Positions 34,873-42,320 of a stretch of 64,000 nucleotides of DNA are shown here, piece after piece (within the stretch, counting starts at the first letter, position 1; every line of letters starts with the position of its first letter). This DNA comes from Candidatus Didemnitutus sp. (GTDB lineage Bacteria; Verrucomicrobiota; Verrucomicrobiia; Opitutales; Opitutaceae), in contig JAGOQJ010000001.1 in NCBI GenBank assembly GCA_017991595.1, positions 248,001 to 312,000 of the forward strand. The letters run 5' to 3'. Below the pieces are notes generated by a model. That model had not been told where the DNA came from, searched no databases, and saw only the letters and a program-made list of their open reading frames with translations. Both the position numbers and the translations under genes were made by a program.

Positions 34873-34935
34873 ACCAGTGAGGTCGCCACACGGATAAAAC
34901 GCCGCTCCGACAGGGAGCGGCGTGAGGCTGCCGAG

Positions 34936-34998
34936 GGTAGGGCGAATTCTCCGGATGAGCCGCGGACGCGCGGCTCGTCGGGGACGACTCGCCCTACC
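34936..34998. repeat. REP-like repeat family A, copy 2
   Basis: 63-bp imperfect palindrome starting GGTAGGGCGAATTCTCCGGA and ending GACGACTCGCCCTACC. Inverted copy of 3891-3953. It sits between the convergent sulfatase and golvesin-domain genes, a usual place for bidirectional terminators or REP elements. Confidence 0.7.
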
Positions 34999-35055
34999 AG
35001 TGGATTGTCCGTTGGCGCATCGCGTGCGAAGCGGCTAACGCATTCTCGCAACGCG

Positions 35056-36909
35056 CTACAGCCGGCGGAACGGGATGTTGGCCGTGCCGACGCTCTCGTA
35101 GCCGTTCGGTGCGGAGGCGTTGAGCTGTTTCACGGTGTAGTAGAGCCGGTAGATGCCAGGCGCGAGGCCGGCCTTGGCGATCCAGAATTTCCGCGGGTCA
35201 CCGCTGTCCTGCGTGATCGTGACTCCGGTGACGGGTGCGGGCGGCGTGTTGACGCTCAGGCCGACGTCGGGGCGAATCTCGACGGAGTATTGCAACGTTT
35301 TGCCGGCGTCGGCGGTCACGGTGACGGTGGAGGTGAACGTGCCGGTGCCGGAGATGTCGATGTTCTGCGCGGCGGTGAGGCCGTTGATCTTGATCGTCTC
35401 CACCTTTGGCGCGGTGAACGTCGTCGACCCGCCCCAGCACACGCGCATGGCGTCGAGGCTGGGTGTGGGTTTGAAGTTCTCGTCGAGGATCGGATACCAC
35501 GTGTGCGTGACGCGGAAGCCGCCGAGCGCGCCCTTGAAGACGAAGGAGCCGAGGCAGCGGTCGGTGTGGGCGAGCACATGATCGGAGTAAATCTGCAGCA
35601 GCTCGTCGTATTTCTCGCCGCTGGTGGGCTCGATGATCGCGCCGAACGAGGTCGTGGCCGCGCCGCTCGGTTGCTCGAGGTTGAACTCGGTGGTGAGATA
35701 CGGACCCTTCCAGCCGGCGCCGGTGACGTTGGTGTAGATGTTGCCAATGGACCCGCCGTAGCTGTTGAAACCGACGATATCGATGTCGTAGGCCCACTGT
35801 TTCACGCGGGCGATCTTGGTCTGGCTCGAGCCGGCGTGCGACGTGAGCGTCGGATGGTAGTGGTCGTTGTCCTGGATGTAGCGTGCGACCTGATCGATCG
35901 CGGCGTAGATCGGGCCGGGATTCGGGTGATTCGACGGGTCGATCTCGTTGCCGATGCACCACGCGAGAATCGCGCGGTGGTGTTTATGCGCGTCGATCTG
36001 CGCCTTGAGGATGTTGAACTGGTTCTGCACCTTCACCGGGTCCTCGTAGAAGTCCTCGTTTGCGCTCCCGACATCCGGCTGCGTCATCCAGAGACCGACG
36101 AGCACGCGAATGTCGGCGTCGGACGCGGCCTTGAGGTAGTCGCTGATGGCGGTGGCGTTGGCGCCCATCGACGGGACGCTGTAGACGCGAATGGTGTTGC
36201 CGCTGGCGGCCGAGATGGGCGCGACGGCTTCGTGGCCGCAGGAGCCCTCGACTTGGAAACCGGCGCCGTTGACGCGCAGGGCGAAGTCCGGATCGACGCC
36301 GGTCGCGCCGGAATCGGTGCGCACGATCTCGACTTCGACCGGATTGAGGCGGGTGTCGGCGTTGTTGTATTCGAGGCGAGCGACTGTCGAGGCGGCGGTC
36401 GAGGGGCCGGTGTTGGTGGCGTGCGCGAGCTCGAAGAGCACGGCGTCGGCGGCGACGCTGCCGTCGGCGTTGGCGAGGAGGCGCACGGAATTGCCCGTGC
36501 CGGCGGAGAGGTAATAGGTGCCGACAAAGACCCAGGCGCCGCCGTTGATGCGCTGATTCACGCGGCGGGTGGAGTCGGTTTTCGTGCCGCCCTGGTAGTT
36601 GATCTCGATCGCGGCCCGGCTCGCGCGCGGGCTGCCGTCCGTCCATTTCAGGTAGATGTCGTAGTAACCCGCGGTCGCGATGTCGGGACGCCAGCGGGCG
36701 GCGGTCGAGGTCGCGCCGGCGGCGGCGAGCAGGTAGTTGCTGCCGTAGTAGCCGCTGGGGGTGGAGACGGCGGTCCAGGTGCCGGTCTGGGTGAAGACGT
36801 GCGTGCCGCTCGTCATCGAGTTGTCCACGACGATGCGCGTGGCGAAGGCCTGCGTAACCAACAGCAGGCCGAGAGCGGCGAGGCCGCCCGATCGGATCGG
36901 ATTGAACAT
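35056..36909 (-). CDS. Exported glycoside hydrolase: golvesin/xanthan-lyase-type sugar-binding domain plus GH2-like TIM barrel
   Basis: 617 residues. Signal peptide to about residue 24 (VTQAFA). Residues 25-165 match golvesin/xanthan-lyase C-terminal-type beta domains (GTWTAVSTPSGYYGSNYL, YYDIYLKWTDG, GGAWVFVGTYYLSAGTGNSV, DAVLFE). The TIM barrel follows, with acid/base Glu in ILAWCIGNEIDP (about residue 320) and nucleophile Glu in YLTTEFNLEQ (about residue 405). An Ig-like end domain (about 495-617) completes it. The ATG at 36909 gives the signal peptide; longer readings do not. Convergent to the sulfatase operon and possibly a part of the same degradation scheme. Confidence 0.8.
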   Translation of the reverse strand: MFNPIRSGGLAALGLLLVTQAFATRIVVDNSMTSGTHVFTQTGTWTAVSTPSGYYGSNYLLAAAGATSTAARWRPDIATAGYYDIYLKWTDGSPRASRAAIEINYQGGTKTDSTRRVNQRINGGAWVFVGTYYLSAGTGNSVRLLANADGSVAADAVLFELAHATNTGPSTAASTVARLEYNNADTRLNPVEVEIVRTDSGATGVDPDFALRVNGAGFQVEGSCGHEAVAPISAASGNTIRVYSVPSMGANATAISDYLKAASDADIRVLVGLWMTQPDVGSANEDFYEDPVKVQNQFNILKAQIDAHKHHRAILAWCIGNEIDPSNHPNPGPIYAAIDQVARYIQDNDHYHPTLTSHAGSSQTKIARVKQWAYDIDIVGFNSYGGSIGNIYTNVTGAGWKGPYLTTEFNLEQPSGAATTSFGAIIEPTSGEKYDELLQIYSDHVLAHTDRCLGSFVFKGALGGFRVTHTWYPILDENFKPTPSLDAMRVCWGGSTTFTAPKVETIKINGLTAAQNIDISGTGTFTSTVTVTADAGKTLQYSVEIRPDVGLSVNTPPAPVTGVTITQDSGDPRKFWIAKAGLAPGIYRLYYTVKQLNASAPNGYESVGTANIPFRRL

Positions 36910-37373
36910 GGCTGGGGAGGATCGCGCCGCCGCCGGCACGAAAGCCTGACCGGCGCTGCCGGGGGAAGGCTCGGACCGAGGAAGGCGCAGGGTTGGGGAG
37001 GTGAACGCCCGGGGAAAGGGCGCGATAACGCGCGCCATCATCCGCAGTGAGTCACGCTGGGCAAAACCGCGTGGTGCGGAACGCGCGCGATTCAGTGCGG
37101 AAATCGCGTCAACGGCACGGCGCGCACGCGGGCGGTCTGCTTCAGTAAAGCTGCTCGCGCAGGTTGCGGGTCAATGAGGCGCGCTAGGGTGGCGGCTTTG
37201 GGCTGCTTCAGACCGGTTACGCGGCCATCGTTGGAAGCCTGAACAATCACCCCGCGCCGGCGACTCGGGCTCAGCGCTCGCCACGAAGTCCATTACGGAG
37301 CCCCTGTCGTGCCCCGGCCTTGGGTTACCGCCCTTACTTCAAACCTGATCTAATCTCCTTCTTCCTCTTTGGC
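36910..37373. other. Non-coding stretch
   Basis: No gene or convincing RNA is visible. The part next to 36909 should hold the promoter of the golvesin-domain hydrolase; I see neither the 21-bp direct repeat nor a LacI-type palindrome in it. The part next to 37374 would be the trailing spacer of the second small-gene cluster, but no clear inverted boxes were found. Confidence 0.5.
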
Positions 37374-37703
37374 TCAATGGCGCATTAGCTGCACGAACTG
37401 GCCGCCATAATACGACAGAAGGATTGCCCACCCCACGAGGATGATTCCGATACGCGCGACACGGACCGGGATGGAGAACACTGCTCCGACGAGTGCGAAC
37501 ATAACGATTCCAAATAAGGCAATACCCGCCCAAACCCCAATCAGAGAAGCGTCCTGAATCAGGGGCACGAAATAAAATAGGCTTCCGACCATAATCGGGA
37601 GCACGGCAAGAACCGACATCCAATAGCGTGAATCTTTCTCGGATGGCGCTTCATAGCGTTCCCCGAGAAGTATCCGAACGACTAGTCGAGCTACTGGATC
37701 CAT
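37374..37703 (-). CDS. Hypothetical membrane protein (109 aa)
   Basis: Unrecognised. After a soluble head (MDPVARLVVRILLGERYEAP) there are three hydrophobic segments, about residues 28-47 (MSVLAVLPIMVGSLFYFVPL), 54-76 (IGVWAGIALFGIVMFALVGA) and 83-102 (ARIGIILVGWAILLSYYGG). Lower GC than the flanking degradation genes. It is third in a same-strand run of small orphan genes that resembles the 1.9-3.7 kb cluster. Confidence 0.55.
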   Translation of the reverse strand: MDPVARLVVRILLGERYEAPSEKDSRYWMSVLAVLPIMVGSLFYFVPLIQDASLIGVWAGIALFGIVMFALVGAVFSIPVRVARIGIILVGWAILLSYYGGQFVQLMRH

Positions 37704-37810
37704 TTTCTGGAGAACGACTCAGGCCGGCCACGCCCGCCGAGAGGGTAAGCCGACTCTTTTGAATGACTGGGCCATGTGGAGCGCAGATGGCATCAGCGAA
37801 TCAGGTGAGA

Positions 37811-38110
37811 TCAAGGGTGTTGGATCGCCTCTTTCTTGAACTCGGCCCATCGACCGCGGGTGACGAGCGAAATGACTTTATCAGTCTGTAGAAAAAAGAT
37901 GCCCGCGGCCAAAGCTTCGAGTCCAAGCCGCACACCAAAGGCAGCAAATTCTTGCGAAGCTCTTTCTGCCAGTTCTCGAAATTCGAAAACGGTCACATAT
38001 TGCGTGTAATACGAGGGAGCTTCAGTGATGTCTATGGCTACCCAAATGGCGAAACACAGGGCCTGAAACCGCACAAAAAAGCGGGCGAGATGCAAAAGCT
38101 GGTCGTTCAT
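37811..38110 (-). CDS. Hypothetical membrane protein (99 aa)
   Basis: Unrecognised. One clear N-terminal hydrophobic helix (residues 9-26, FFVRFQALCFAIWVAIDI) and a second weaker one (62-77, GLEALAAGIFFLQTDK), with a short charged tail. It begins a few bases after the string GGCGATCG-TTTCTTT (read on opposite strands) shared with attC-like spacers 1 and 2, so a cassette origin is suspected. Confidence 0.5.
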   Translation of the reverse strand: MNDQLLHLARFFVRFQALCFAIWVAIDITEAPSYYTQYVTVFEFRELAERASQEFAAFGVRLGLEALAAGIFFLQTDKVISLVTRGRWAEFKKEAIQHP

Positions 38111-38120
38111 ATTTCTTTCT

Positions 38121-38240
38121 GGCGATCGTCACCGATGAGACACGCGCGGGCGAGCGTGGAGTGAGTCCTTTTGAATTTCGGGATATGCCGAGCGGAGAAG
38201 GCACATGCGATTTAGGTCACATCCCGCGCGTCGTTCTCTG
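38121..38240 (-). repeat. attC-like spacer 5 (weaker)
   Basis: Spacer between two small genes containing a perfect stem CGCGCGGG (38143-38150) / CCCGCGCG (38223-38230). Next to the downstream start codon the plus strand reads ATTTCTTTCTGGCGATCG, close to the strings at 2176-2191 and 2670-2685. The outer boxes are not well paired, so this is a weaker attC candidate. Confidence 0.35.
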
Positions 38241-38261
38241 GCGGTCTGGATGGGCTCTTCT

Positions 38262-38636
38262 TCACTGGAGGATCGTCGTGCTGACTACTGTCAGCTTGCC
38301 GCCGCGATGCTGAACAAGGGCCAGCCTCTTCGTATCTACGATGCCGCCCAGCTCATAAAACACCCACCATCCGTCTTTCCGCTCTCCGGCCTCGAGAAGT
38401 CGCACTCCTGCCGAGCATCCCCCTGTCCAATTGGCGCGACGATCCTGCAATGAAAGCCCCAAATCTGCCGCTATCGCACCGCAAACTTCTGTAGGGACAT
38501 CACGCAATCGATCCACGCGCCGCACTGTGTCAGGAACGTAGCGTTCGACCTCTTCTTTCGGCAGCGGCAGCGTGCTATCTCCGCAACCGGAAAGAAGAGC
38601 AGCGAGGAGACAAATCAGCCCGAGCGTCTTCTTCAT
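38262..38636 (-). CDS. Hypothetical lipoprotein (124 aa)
   Basis: Unrecognised exported protein. MKKTLGLICLLAALLSGCGD carries a good lipobox (LLSGC; lipid-anchored Cys18). The mature part has three further Cys (in EVCGAI, GGCSAG and the anchor region context) and a compact beta-rich C-terminus (WWVFYELGGIVDTKRLALV). It is the first gene of the second small-gene cluster. Confidence 0.6.
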   Translation of the reverse strand: MKKTLGLICLLAALLSGCGDSTLPLPKEEVERYVPDTVRRVDRLRDVPTEVCGAIAADLGLSLQDRRANWTGGCSAGVRLLEAGERKDGWWVFYELGGIVDTKRLALVQHRGGKLTVVSTTILQ

Positions 38637-38641
38637 CTTGG

Positions 38642-38740
38642 TTTGTCCGTCAGAGTTATTCAGACTACGTAGATTGCCTACAGTTCTTTGGCCCGCTTGC
38701 CCAAGAGAGCCCGCACGCGTTTGTTATTCAATCTTCGTTT
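38642..38740 (-). repeat. attC-like spacer 6 (weaker)
   Basis: Region upstream of the lipoprotein gene. TTTGTCCGTCAGAGTTATTCAG at 38642-38663 lines up with TTTGCCGAACAGTGTTATTCAG at 3616-3637, the left half of the best attC-like site. The right half is not clearly paired here. The similarity is the main sequence link between the two small-gene clusters. Confidence 0.35.
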
Positions 38741-38759
38741 TCTGGAGTAGGTTTTAGGC

Positions 38760-39189
38760 GGGTGTGCGGCACCGCAGAAAGCCTACGGATTTAAAACGTC
38801 CCGTTACCTTTTTCGAGCGGGAGGAGATTCTCGTCGCCGCGGCGCGGTGGCCGGAGAGACGGAAACTCTTTGACGCGGAATCCTTTCCTGCCGCAGCGCG
38901 GCCGATGGGGGCATGGGTTGGCTCTTGAAAGAGGTCGCAGTGACGGGAGGAGCGTGACGGCTAAGCCGGTATCACTGGCGCGCCTGATCGGGGTGACGGA
39001 CGGAGGCGCGATGGAGCGCGGAGCAGTGGCGGTGGCCGAGAGAGTCCTGCCCGACTTGGGGCAGGACTCCGACGGGCTTTGCGCTCACGCACGAGAAGTG
39101 CGGCCACGAGCGTTAGCGAGAGGTCGAAAATCCGCTCGCGGGTGCGCGCAGCCGCGTCTCCGGCGTGGTGCATGGCGATGGCAACGGCC
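38760..39189. other. Non-coding stretch with one perfect hairpin
   Basis: No supportable gene. A perfect 11-bp stem GAGTCCTGCCC (39042-39052) / GGGCAGGACTC (39059-39069) with a 6-base loop lies downstream of the minus-strand gene at 39190-39441. It lacks a T-run and could be a weak terminator or an RNA end structure. Confidence 0.5.
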
Positions 39190-39441
39190 TTAGCTGGCGG
39201 GCTCGGGCTGGTTTTGATTCAGCTCGGTGAAGGCCTCGGGCCAGTCGCGCTCGGCGGCGGCGAAGACATCGCGCCAGCCCTTGCGGACCAAGTCGGCGAC
39301 GAGTTCGGCGTCGAGCTGGGCGAGGTAGGCTTGCGCGATGGCGCAGCGGTCGTGCGCGTCGTGCGGATACACGGAGCGCGCCCAGCCTTGCAGGCGGCGA
39401 AGGTTGTTATTGCTGAGGGTGTTTTTGGAATCTTGTGACAT
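39190..39441 (-). CDS. Small hypothetical soluble protein (83 aa)
   Basis: Unrecognised. Starts MSQDSKNTLSNNNLRRLQGW and continues as an amphipathic helical protein (YPHDAHDRCAIAQAYLAQLD, LVADLVRKGWRDVFAAAERD), no signal peptide. The ATG at 39441 is chosen because codons upstream are out of character (Arg/Pro-rich). It lies 302 bp downstream of the Rnk-like gene in the same direction; the gap shows no other gene. Confidence 0.55.
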   Translation of the reverse strand: MSQDSKNTLSNNNLRRLQGWARSVYPHDAHDRCAIAQAYLAQLDAELVADLVRKGWRDVFAAAERDWPEAFTELNQNQPEPAS

Positions 39442-39743
39442 GATGATGGGAACGGGGGACGGTTTCGGCGTCCGATGGAGAGGGAGCGCGCCGGGCCGGC
39501 GCGCAGGCACGATCCGCCCGGCCGGTGCGGCCAGAGCGAAACGGAGCGGCTCGCAGAGGAGCCGCGCGGAAGGAAATGGACCGGCGTCCGCGGCGGGGGC
39601 GCGTGTCGGTGGCGGCGAAACTCAGCCGCCGACCCGGACCGCGCGGATCGCCGGTCGGTCGGGGCAGACGGCACGCCGCCGCGCGCAGCAGCCGGTCGCC
39701 ATTGCGGCGCCGGGCCGGGCCGGCCAGGAGGTGGGCGTGAAAA

Positions 39744-40211
39744 TCATGGCTGCGACGAGGGGCGCGCCCAGCGTTCCAAGCCGGGCAACCATGCCGCGAC
39801 GACGGGGCGGGGCGAATCCGCCGCCGCGCGCGCCGGCGGGGTGACGCGGTGGATCTTCAACTGCCGGACGCCGCCGGGCGTGAACCAGTCGACGACTTGT
39901 CCGGCGCGGCAGCCGATAAGCGCCGTGCCGATCGGGGCGAGCACAGAGAGGCGGTGCGCGTCGATGTCGGCTTGTTCCGGGAAGACGAGCGTGTGGCGCT
40001 CGGTTTCGCCGGTGGAGAGATCCTCGTATTCGATGTGCGAGCCCATGACGACGACGTCGGCCGGGATGGCGGCGGGGTCGATGACGACGGCGCGCGCCAG
40101 CTCGGCGCGCAGTTTCAACAAGGCGTTGCCGGCCGAGGGCGGCAGGGCGTTGAGCAGCAGACGCAGCTTGGCGTGATCGTCGCGCGAGATGTAGAGAGGG
40201 ATGGATTCCAT
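39744..40211 (-). CDS. rnk: Rnk-type GreA/GreB C-terminal domain protein
   Basis: 155 residues. After a short helical head (DDHAKLRLLLNALPPSAGNA) comes the FKBP-like GreA/GreB C-terminal domain. Its motifs are DVVVMGSHIEYEDLSTGE, HTLVFPEQADIDAHRLSVLA, PIGTALIGCRAGQVVDWFTP and GGVRQLKIHRV, which match regulator of nucleoside diphosphate kinase (Rnk) proteins. These bind RNA polymerase near the secondary channel without the coiled-coil antitermination finger of GreA. An extra Pro/Ala/Arg-rich tail of about 25 residues is unusual. Probably cotranscribed with the metallophosphoesterase-like gene 35 bp upstream. Confidence 0.75.
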   Translation of the reverse strand: MESIPLYISRDDHAKLRLLLNALPPSAGNALLKLRAELARAVVIDPAAIPADVVVMGSHIEYEDLSTGETERHTLVFPEQADIDAHRLSVLAPIGTALIGCRAGQVVDWFTPGGVRQLKIHRVTPPARAAADSPRPVVAAWLPGLERWARPSSQP

Positions 40212-40246
40212 AACAAGAGGTGTGGAGGAGTTGTGGTGACGCCGGG

Positions 40247-40939
40247 TCAGGCGAGGGTGAGGGACGGCGGTTGCTCGTGCGCGTGGGCATCGGGGGCGTC
40301 GTGCGTCCCGGGCACGAAGCGCGCGCTCAACTCGTCGGTGCAGACGAGGACGTGGTTGGGGAAGGCGCCGGCCGAGTTGTGCCCGGGATTGAGCACGAAG
40401 GTCTCGCCCACGTGGTCCTTCCAGTCGAAGGGCTCCGGCACGCGTCCGGTGAGAATCAAGCGGGGCTGGTGCCGGCGCGCGGCGGCGGCGAGGTGGGGAT
40501 CGCCGGCATCGCCGCCGGTGCGGCGGTGCGCGGTGTCGGTGCCGCTCGGCGGCGTGTGCGCGAGCCAGATGTCCGCCGGCTCGCCCTTCGGCTGCGTGGT
40601 GCAGCCGATCGGGAGCAGCGTGAGCCCTGCGGCCTCCATGCGGCGTCCGTCCGTCCACAGGTCGCTGCGATCCGGCTCGCGCATCCAGTAGGCGGGCATC
40701 CAGCGCTCCGCCTGCTGGTCCCACTCGAGATCGTGGAAGCCGCTGCAGACGCAGAGCGGGCGCGGGTAGTTCTGCAACCAGCGCTGCACCCAGGCGATCT
40801 GGTGGCGCCGGGGCTCGGGATGGGAGAAGTCGAGGAGGTTGCCCGCGATCGTCAGCAGGTCGTGCGGCGGGGCGGAGTGCAGCAGCCAGTCATACCAGCG
40901 CTGGTTGAATCGAAGGTCGGTGACGTGAAGGATGTTCAT
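40247..40939 (-). CDS. Metallophosphoesterase-fold protein with degenerate metal-binding motifs
   Basis: 230 residues. The order of blocks follows the calcineurin-like family: NILHVTDLRFNQRWYDWLL (expected D-x-H), LLTIAGNLLDFS (expected GDxxD), LCVCSGFHDLEWD (expected GNHD), WLAHTPPSG (His kept), LILTGRVPEPF (expected GHxH). Several ligand residues are therefore replaced (D-x-R, GN, GFHD, GRVP), so ordinary dinuclear-metal hydrolysis is doubtful. No signal peptide. It may be a binding or regulatory relative; the family call is reasonably firm, the inactivity is inference. Start ATG at 40939. Confidence 0.7.
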   Translation of the reverse strand: MNILHVTDLRFNQRWYDWLLHSAPPHDLLTIAGNLLDFSHPEPRRHQIAWVQRWLQNYPRPLCVCSGFHDLEWDQQAERWMPAYWMREPDRSDLWTDGRRMEAAGLTLLPIGCTTQPKGEPADIWLAHTPPSGTDTAHRRTGGDAGDPHLAAAARRHQPRLILTGRVPEPFDWKDHVGETFVLNPGHNSAGAFPNHVLVCTDELSARFVPGTHDAPDAHAHEQPPSLTLA

Positions 40940-41814
40940 GTGGTTTTCTCCAGGTGGAAAATCCGTCCGCGCACGGCGCAGGGCGGATGGGGTGTGATGC
41001 GCCGCCAGCGGGCGCAACGGGAAGTCGCACGACGGGCCGTCAGGCGGCACGCGGGCGACGCAGGAAGGGGTGAGGCTCGGCCCGGTGCCGTGCCCTCACT
41101 CGCGGCGCGTGAAATCAGCGCGCGCGGTCAGAGCACCGCTCCGGGTTGCTCCGGGCAGATGACAAACGCCGCACTCCCCGCGTGGTGCGGGCGGGTGCGA
41201 TAAGCAGAGGAAAGATGCGTTTGGGCGTGCAAGACGCGGCCACCAGTGTGCGCGGCGGAAGGATTGTCAAGCCCTCGAGGCTCACGCGCGCCGCGCGCCG
41301 CCGTGTTGCGCTTGAGGAGCGTTTGCAAATCGCGCGACAGAACGCGCGACGAGTTGGACGAGCTCAGACGCCGGGTCGTGCGTCGACGCGCGCACGTCGC
41401 GCGCGCGTGAGATCGCCCGGCGAAAATCCTCGCGTGCGTCCCGCGGCCGGCGGCGGCTTGACAAAGGTGCGGGGATGGCCGTTGGTGCGCGCAGCCCGAG
41501 AAAAAATCATGACGCGCTTCTCCCGCACTTCCACCGCCTCCGCCTTGGCCATCATCTGCCTTGGCCGGCCGGCGCTTGGCGCCACCGCGCGGAGCTGAGA
41601 GAAGTCCGCGCCTGCCAGGTGGGGCGCAAGCGCCGGGAGGTTTCCGCCCGCCGCGATCATCGCCGGGTTTTCCGTGTGCGCCGTCGCGCGCACGTCGCCT
41701 CCGTCTCCCGCCCGACCGCACTGCGCGTGTAGTCGCGGCGCTTTCCTTCCTCCGCCGTCATCCGGCTCGCGCGTGTGCGCACCGCGGGTGGCGGCCTCCA
41801 ACCCCCTGCCTGTC
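40940..41814. other. Long GC-rich non-coding stretch
   Basis: 875 bp without a supportable gene. Open frames on both strands are Arg/Ala/Gly-rich and show no family similarity or start context. No tRNA or terminator hairpin with T-run was found. It separates the minus-strand metallophosphoesterase/Rnk pair from the plus-strand hibernation-factor pseudogene and should hold divergent promoters. Confidence 0.5.
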
Positions 41815-42192
41815 ATGCCTCACACTGTCTTCTCCCTCCACTCCGGTCAGCTCATTCTCCGCGGCATCCACCTCGGACTCACCACGGCGATGAAGGACGC
41901 CCTCGCGATCAGGGCGGAAAAACTTTTCCGCCACGAACCCGAGATCCTGCGCGTGCGGATCGATGTCACGTCGAGCCTGCGCGGCGGCGTGCGCGATTTC
42001 ACGGCGAAGGGCCGGATCGAGATCGCCGGGCCCGACCTTGCGGCAACGGTGACGACGACGAACGCCTACCTCTAGATCAACCGTCTCATCGCGAAGCTCG
42101 ACCGGATGCTGCGCAAGCGCGCCACGGCGCGCGTGGCCCGGCGCACGGGTGACGACATCCGCGCCTACGCCGGCGCTGCGTTGCACGCCTGA
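41815..42192 (+). pseudogene. Ribosome hibernation factor (HPF/RaiA-like) interrupted by an in-frame amber codon
   Basis: The first 86 codons encode an HPF/RaiA fold: LILRGIHLGLTTAMKDALAI, AEKLFRHEPEILRVRIDVTS, then TAKGRIEIAGPDLAATVTTT followed by NAYL. A TAG (42073-42075) stops it exactly where the family continues with the second helix. The same frame resumes immediately with INRLIAKLDRMLRKR and runs 38 codons to TGA at 42190. A single base change (for example CAG or GAG to TAG) would explain it. Without the last helix the protein is probably unstable. Alternatives are a sequencing error or suppression of the amber codon. Upstream gap non-coding; AKR gene follows 128 bp downstream. Confidence 0.75.
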
Positions 42193-42320
42193 CGTGCCTT
42201 CTGCCGCGGCGCTCCCGTCTCTCCCTGCGGGGCGGGCGCGTCGCTCGTTGCCATTCAAACGCCCGCACAGCGCGCCTGTGCGGGCCTGCCGCGCTGCGCG
42301 CGGCTTCCTGCATCCTCATC

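Noticed and set aside
35005..37050. 681-codon plus-strand frame
   Set aside because: Antisense shadow of the golvesin-domain hydrolase gene, which has signal peptide, domain motifs and catalytic Glu residues.
41146..41598. 150-codon plus-strand frame in the long gap
   Set aside because: Arg/Ala-rich translation without motif, overlapping equally long frames on the other strand; no evidence that any of them is a gene.
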